From Sambucus nigra (taxonomy: Eukaryota; Streptophyta; Magnoliopsida; Dipsacales; Adoxaceae), in NCBI GenBank assembly GCA_949130495.1, contig OX422221.1, positions 475,621,159-475,685,158 on the forward strand: DNA of 64,000 nucleotides. Direction: 5' to 3'. The notes below the pieces were generated by a model, which saw only the letters and a list, made by a program, of their open reading frames with translations, made no database searches and was not told the origin of the DNA. This document shows positions 59,044-64,000 of the stretch, piece by piece (the stretch's first letter is position 1; each line of letters starts with the position of its first letter). A program made the position numbers and the translations under genes.

Positions 59044-59372
59044 CTGCCCCAAAAACTGTGTGAATCGCATCGATGAAAAGAATAATTTGCCCATATGATT
59101 TTGTTACTTCCTTCAGCACAACCATAAGTTTATCTTCGAATTCTCCATGGTACTTTTCCCCAGCAATGAGTGCACCCATGTCCAGGGATATCAACTAGAA
59201 AGAAAATCAATTACATTATATTTAAGTACTGATTGTGACAGTCATAAAACTGTGATATAAACCAAAAAACTAAACTTTTAAAGAAAATGACATTTTAAGT
59301 GAGGATTAAACACCAACCTTTCGATCCATTAATGCTTGAGGAACGTCTCCTTGCATAATTCTCTGGGCAATC
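59044..59372 (-). pseudogene. Captured ClpB/HSP100 chaperone fragment, two exons and an intron
   Basis: Exon 59372-59318 encodes IAQRIMQGDVPQALMDRK. A 123-bp intron (59317-59195, GT to TAG) follows. Exon 59194-59044 continues in phase with [37 protein letters not shown] and HTVFGAG. These are the blocks of the first AAA+ module of ClpB-type disaggregases between Walker A and the end of Walker B. Acceptor (GATAG before 59372) and donor (GTACTT after 59044) signals also flank the pair, so two whole exons with flanking intron were taken. The Walker B Glu is Ala (ILFIDAIH). Walker A and the second AAA+ module are absent. In full-length proteins this module unfolds aggregated proteins; the fragment cannot. 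Confidence 0.85.
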
Positions 59373-60204
59373 CTATCAAATAAAAAAGCAATAAAGGAAT
59401 CGAAATTGATTAACCTTAAAAATATTCCTCGATATAAATGATATAACCCAACCCCGAAAGATCGGAATGTTAATCACTAAATGCAACAAATGGCCACCAA
59501 TGTCGTTGCATTGCAGAGCTAAACTTCAATTTCTAAGAAAAACTTAGACCAGGTTGTAATTGATGGCCGAGCAGTAGTAAAAACATACATCGATTGACAT
59601 TAATCCAAACAAAATTCAGACTTTTTTTACTTAGATTATATAATCGATATTATATAAAATTCAAACTTTTTTTACTTAGATTATAGAATAGCAGGTCCTA
59701 AGTAGTGTTGGCTTAACAAATACGCATGGTATTGGCATAACAAATAGTATCTAAATAGAAGCATTCACGAGCAGGTCTTGTGTTCGAAAACAAATCAGAT
59801 GTTGTTTCTAAAACGGGTATATAAATTAGCATGAAATTATACCATTACCCATCTCCATCGTTACCAAATCAATATCAAAACAGCCAATGAGAAAGATTCA
59901 TTGATAATTTCATGTTCAAGAAATCTCTCGAGATATCCAACTAGTAAAATTTCCTCATTTAAAGATTAAATTGTTCTCGTTGTTGAGACCAGAGATAGAA
60001 ATCTAAATGTTACTGGAACAATACTCATCAAACCCTCATCACAAAGTTAGTCTAATCACAAAATTGAAATTGAAAACGTCAGGGGGGGAGAATGAAACCA
60101 GAGATAAAAATCTTTAGACCCATCAAAAATGAAATAACAAACAGCAAAATGAAATCAAAATTTGAAAACTCACCAAAAATTCATTCATCTTCACAACGTC
60201 AGAG
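59373..60204. other. CACTA interior, no gene recognised
   Basis: AT-rich, with a duplicated 'ttcaaactttttttacttagattata' style block near 59620-59680. No coding signal. Confidence 0.5.
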
Positions 60205-60286
60205 AAATGTTAGGGCAGGAGGGAGCTCTTCACAGCATAAAAAAGAAATGTTAGGGCGAGAGGGAGCTCTTCACAACATAAAAAAG
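60205..60286. repeat. Two tandem copies of a 41-bp unit
   Basis: 60205-60245 and 60246-60286 differ at only a few positions; both contain GTTAGGGC and GGGAGCTCTTCACA. Lies just inside the right subterminal zone of the CACTA element. Confidence 0.85.
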
Positions 60287-60349
60287 AGAGTGAGGGGAGG
60301 GAGACTTGTGAAAAAGAGTGAAGAGAGAGAAGAGGGAAATTATAATAGG

Positions 60350-60863
60350 TCAAAAAATTTGTGACCGCTCGTAGGAGTCACAAATTAAAGTAGGGCAATA
60401 TTTATGAGTGTCAAGAGCGGTTATACATTAATGACTACCAATAACAGTTATAAATTATGTCGTACACCAAAACTTATGACTACTATTAGCAGTCATAAAT
60501 TTATGGCTGTCATTAAGGGGTATAAATTTAGTAGTATATCAAAATTTGTGACTCCTCATAGTAGTTATAAATTTGTGACTGCTCATAAGAGTCATAAGTT
60601 AGGCTTACTCATAAATTTGTGATTGTGTGACAGTTATAAATTTATGACTGCTGATAGGAGTCACAAATTAATTAAATGGCAACATTTGTGACTCCCATTA
60701 CGAGTGACAAACCAATTGACTCAAATTTTTCATTACCCTTTGATTTTATCACTCCTAATGGGAGTTACAAATGATTTTGTGACTGTTATCGAGAGTGATA
60801 AGTTTGTCACCCCTATTAGTAGTCACAAAAAAGCAGTCACAAAACTAGCATTTTGGTGTAGTG
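60350..60863. repeat. CACTA right subterminal repeats and terminal inverted repeat
   Basis: More than fifteen words such as TTTGTGACTCC, AGCAGTCATAAA and GGAGTCACAAA in both orientations, then TTTTGGTGTAGTG. The unit has drifted from the left side (GTGACTGC rather than GTAACTGC). Confidence 0.9.
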
Positions 60864-60866
60864 TAA

Positions 60867-61197
60867 ACACACCAAAACATCAACACAACAAAGAAACTAA
60901 GAAGAGTTAGAGAGTGAGAAAGAGTTCATTTGGAGTTTTGAGTATACACATTTGTGTTGAAAAATACACATTATATTTTTCATTTAGAGTGTATTTGTGA
61001 GAGTCTCTTTTGAAACTCATTTGCAATAATGAATTGATCCGAGTGTCAGTGGATGTAGCCAAATTGGTGAACCACTTAAATATTTTTTCTTCCCTTGTGT
61101 GCGTGTATTTCTACTCATTATACTTTTATTGTGAGTGTACCATATTATTATTTGGGGTTATAGTCAGTATCATTTGTTGACATGCTTTCGCACAACA
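60867..61197 (+). repeat. 5' LTR of H, second part
   Basis: R/U5 sequence after the CACTA element, ending GCACAACA next to the primer-binding site. Confidence 0.8.
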
Positions 61198-61199
61198 AA

Positions 61200-61213
61200 T
61201 TGGTATCAGATCC
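61200..61213 (+). other. Primer-binding site of H
   Basis: TTGGTATCAGATCC, complementary to initiator tRNA-Met in its first part, two bases after the LTR. Confidence 0.88.
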
Positions 61214-61363
61214 AAGGTCCTTCAAACTAGGCATTTTAGATAATTTTTTGTGGAGAAATAACCATACGCATAGTACTATTCATAAGGTACTATTTACACG
61301 CGAAAAAAATTCTAAACTTGGAATTTTCTCATTTGCATTTTTTTAAGTGTGATCGTTTGAAAA

Positions 61364-62752
61364 ATGGCAACCGCAAAATTTGACGTAGAAAAATTTGATG
61401 GGCAAAGATATTTCAGCATATGGCAATGTGAAGTTATGGATGTCTTAGTCCAACAAGAGCTGGAAATTACTCTTGGAGATATGCCAGAAGATATGAAGGA
61501 AGATGACTGGAAAAAAATCAACCGCAAGGTTTGTGGTCATATTCGTCTTTATCTCAGTAAGGATAAAAAGTATCCTTATATGCGCGAGACCTTGGCACAA
61601 AAATTATGGACACAACTAGAGGACAAGTACATGACGAAGAGCATTGAAAATCGGATCTATTTGAAGAAGAAACTCTTTTGGTTCTAAAACGCAAAAGATA
61701 TTTCTATGTCTGAGCATCTAGACAATTTTAACAAAATTATTGTTGATTTGCAAAATTTGGATGTTGAAATTGACAATGAGGATAAAGAACTGTTAGTGTT
61801 AAATTCTCTACTGAACTCGTATGAACATCTCATTACCATGCTATTGTACGAAAAGGAGGAAATAAAATATATTGAGGTCTTCAATACCTTAATGAGTAAT
61901 AAGGTTCGTAAGAATGATAAGGAGCTATATAGAGAATCAACATCTGAAGCGTTGACGGTTTGTGGCAGAATAAATGAAAGGAAGAATGGCAACCGTGGAA
62001 GGTATCGATCTAAATCGAGAGGTGGAACATCAACTTCGGGTAGGAGAATTTCTGCAAAAGATGAATGCGCCTTTTGTTACCAGAAAAGCCATTGGAAGAA
62101 AGATTGTCCTAAGTTAAAGAAGGACACGAAGAACCCCATTGAAAACGTTGCGGCGAGCGACGATGAAGATTTTGAATTTGCTTTGTCTATTTCACCATTT
62201 GGATCCAGTTCCCATGAATGGATTTTGGACTCGGGTTGTTCCTGTCACATGTGTCCCAATAGGGAGTGCTTTTCTAGCTTTAAGGAAATAGAAGGTGGAG
62301 TTGTTTTGATGGGCAATAACCATGCTTGTCAAACAAAAGGGATAGGAAAAATTCGACTGAAGTTGCATAGTGGAATAGTCAGAGTGATGGAAGACATTCG
62401 GTATATACCAGACCTAAAGAAAAATCTTATCTCACTTGGTGATTTGGCAGCTAAAGGTTATGATATCACACTGAAAGACGATGGTCTGAAGATGTCACAT
62501 GGAGCCCTCGTTGTGATGAAGGGAATGAAAAAGAGTAACTTGTATTTTCTCCTTGGAAATACAGTTACAGGTGAAGCGGTAGTCTCTAAAAGTTCAGAAG
62601 AGGTTGCATCTGATGCTATGAGATTATGGCATATACGCTTGGGACATGCAGGAGAGAAGACTTTGCAGGGATTGCTGAATCAAGGTATGTTAAAAGGTGC
62701 CAAGACATGTAAGCTTGTATTTTGTAAACATTGTATCTGGGCAAGCAGATAA
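61364..62752 (+). pseudogene. H: gag, protease and start of integrase
   Basis: Start ATG 61364 (MATAKFDVEKFDGQRYFSIW). The gag blocks are LEDKYMTKSIENRIYLKKKL, then one TAA at 61685-61687, then SEHLDNFNKIIVDLQNLDVE. A zinc knuckle CAFCYQKSHWKKDC lies at about 62066-62107. The protease has an intact WILDSGCSCHMC (about 62220) and IRYIPDLKKNLISLGDL (about 62397-62447). The GAG-pre-integrase region RLWHIRLGHAGEKTL lies near 62625. The frame then shifts near 62728, where CKHCI should continue as a LGKQ block. The single stop sits between the two halves of the capsid region. Gag and protease are otherwise well kept. Confidence 0.9.
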
Positions 62753-63576
62753 GAGTAAAGTTTGGCACAGTTGTACATCGTACAAAGGGGACTCATAATT
62801 ATGTTCACAGAGATGTTTGGGGACCTACCAAAATTTCATATTTGGGAGGTAAGCATTATTTTGTATCTTTTGTGGATGACTTCTCCAGACGAGTTTGGGT
62901 GTACACTATGCGACATAAGGATGAAGTCTTAAAAATTTTCTTAAAGTGGAAAAAGATGATAGAGACGCAAACTGGCAGAAAAAATTGAAGACTCGGGTCA
63001 AACAATGGCGGTGAATATAAGTCAGACCCATTTTTGCTGATTTCACCGAAAGAGGGGATTATGCGACACTTCATAATATGAGACAATAAAATGGGGTGGC
63101 TAAATGTATGAATTGCACTTTGCTGGAGAATGTCTGATGCATGCTATCCAATGTTGATTTAGGCAAGGAATTTTGGGCTGAAGTTGTTACATATGCATGT
63201 CACCTCATTAATAGGTTACCTATAGCTGCAAATGAGGGCTAAAACACCCATGGAGGTATGGTCAGGAAAACCTGCTACAAATTTTGATTCTTTACATATT
63301 TTTGGCTCTTCTACATATTTCCATGTTAGGGAAAGAAAGTTGGATCCTAGAGCTAAGAAAGACATATTCTTAGGCTTTAGTGATGGACTGAAGGGGTATA
63401 GGCTTTGGTGCCCCGATACGAAAAAGATCATAAATAGCAGGGATGTTACATTCGATGAATCTTCAATGTTGAAGAGTTATCCTAGGGAGAGCAAAACCAA
63501 AGAAGTTCCACAACAGGTAGAGCTTGAGACTCCAATTTCTCCAGCCAGGCTTGTTACAAATTTAGAAACTGATTAG
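62731..63576 (+). pseudogene. H: integrase
   Basis: The plus strand from 62731 has GKQIRVKFG, HNYVHRDVWGPTKISYLGG (first catalytic Asp present) and FVSFVDDFSRRVWVYTMRHK. A frame break follows at about 62988. Next comes GSNNGGEYKSDPF, where families have SDNGGEY: the second catalytic Asp is Asn. The region that should hold the catalytic Glu (near 63110, MNCTLLEN in another frame) is broken. The C-terminal part is open from 63232: TPMEVWSGKPATNFDSLHIF, KDIFLGFSDGLKGYRLW and SRDVTFDESSML, ending at 63576. It is inactive through both frame breaks and the Asp change. Confidence 0.88.
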
Positions 63577-63690
63577 ACAAGTACATATGAGGTGGAGGGT
63601 CCTGCCCATGAGTCTCCTTAGTAACCATATTCTATTGCAGTTAATAGACAAGAAAGATAAAAAGGAAATATTAATGGCTTATTACTAACA

Positions 63691-64000
63691 TGGTGGCATA
63701 TGCAATACCCATGGTTAAAGATGGCATTCCATTTACTTACAAAGAATCTGAAAGAATCTTAAAAAGTGTAGATTGGAAGAAGGTGATGGACGAAGAGATA
63801 CAATCTCTTCATACGAACCAGACTCGGGAGTTAGTCCAACTTACAAAAGAGAAGAAAGCCATTGGGTGCAAGTGGGTATATGCCAAGAAGGAAGGCTCCT
63901 CGAAGATAGCAACTGTAAGATTCAAGGCTAGGTTGGTGGCAAAAATCTATGCACAGAAAGAAGGGATCGATTATAACGAGGCATTTTCCCCGATTATGAA
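63691..64000 (+). pseudogene. H: start of reverse transcriptase, cut by window end
   Basis: Reads WKKVMDEEIQSLHTNQTREL, KKAIGCKWVYAKK, VRFKARLVAKIYAQKEGIDY and NEAFSPI, the N-terminal RT blocks of copia pol, up to the window edge. Stops lie just upstream (63595-63770). The catalytic part is outside the window. Confidence 0.88.

Larger units (their letters stand above)
48870..60863. mobile_element. CACTA (En/Spm) transposon, 12 kb, non-autonomous, with captured gene pieces
   Basis: The left end CACTACACCAAAATGG and the right end TTTTGGTGTAGTG are inverted copies (13 bp), flanked by TAA on both sides. Both subterminal zones are filled with TTTGTAACTGC/GCAGTTACAAA-type words. No TNPD-like transposase is recognised. 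Inside lie LTR fragments, gag-only element C, a probable solo LTR (G), and pieces of polygalacturonase, R-type lectin and ClpB genes. Without C and G (about 6 kb) the element would be near 6 kb. It interrupts the LTR of H. Confidence 0.95.
48694..64000 (+). mobile_element. Element H: Tnt1/Tork-like Ty1/copia retrotransposon, runs off the window
   Basis: The 5' LTR starts TGTTGGAG at 48694 and, after the CACTA insertion is removed, ends CACAACA at 61197. The primer-binding site, gag, protease, integrase and the start of RT follow on the plus strand. The short LTR (about 507 bp without the insertion), the gag style and the protein wording resemble the Tnt1/Tork group. Stops and frameshifts are present in gag and integrase. 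The right part and 3' LTR lie beyond 64000. Confidence 0.9.

Noticed and set aside
60092..60364. 90-codon basic frame near the right end of the CACTA element
   Set aside because: Made of the 41-bp tandem repeat and low-complexity GA-rich sequence; no similarity to CACTA proteins that I can see.

Overview
This is nuclear DNA of a flowering plant, and almost all of it is transposable elements nested inside one another. The evidence is AT-rich sequence, plant-type Ty1/copia and Ty3/gypsy elements with tRNA primer-binding sites, a CACTA (En/Spm) DNA transposon, a hAT-type MITE, long microsatellites, GT-AG introns and a piece of plastid ndhB. I see no intact single-copy host gene, no rRNA or tRNA gene, and no bacterial feature. 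Nearly all coding sequence is broken, so most entries are pseudogenes.

Layout. 1-3751: decayed repeat DNA without a recognisable gene. 3752-16205: element D, a minus-strand copia-type element whose 3' LTR was split by F. F (4779-14427) is a minus-strand Sirevirus-like copia element with both LTRs, gag, protease, integrase, RT and RNase H, all decayed. 16206-22720: old repeats and the remains of a minus-strand gypsy gag carrying a hAT-like MITE (21817-22393). 22739-30055: LTR fragment E and element A, a gag-only relative of D. 31776-44265: J, a complete, fairly young gypsy element of the Tat type (perfect ATCCT target-site duplication, 553-bp LTRs differing at about 15 sites). J has gag-protease-RT-RNase H-second RNase H-integrase on the minus strand. 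Between pol and its 3' LTR it has a 119-bp tandem repeat and an intron-containing gene on the opposite strand. 44808-47890: element B, another relative of D. 48110-48689: a DUF4283/zinc-knuckle ORF fragment of LINE type.

From 48694 to the right edge lies H, a plus-strand Tnt1/Tork-like copia element. Its 5' LTR was split, about 22 bp downstream of its TATA box, by a 12-kb CACTA transposon (48870-60863, TAA duplication). The CACTA element holds gag-only element C, a probable solo LTR (G), and fragments of at least three host genes: a polygalacturonase exon, an R-type lectin piece and two ClpB/HSP100 exons with their intron. It has no transposase that I can recognise.

Order of events read from the nesting: D before F; H before CACTA, and CACTA before C and G; J entered older repeat DNA separately. 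The D/A/B/C family all lies on the minus strand, keeps only gag or less, and has a U3 design in which several palindromic TTCGAACGA-type boxes sit just upstream of the TATA box. The signals most worth following are this U3 box array, the spliced antisense gene of J, the origin of J's tandem repeat from its own coding region, the gene capture by CACTA, and the plastid filler inside J.
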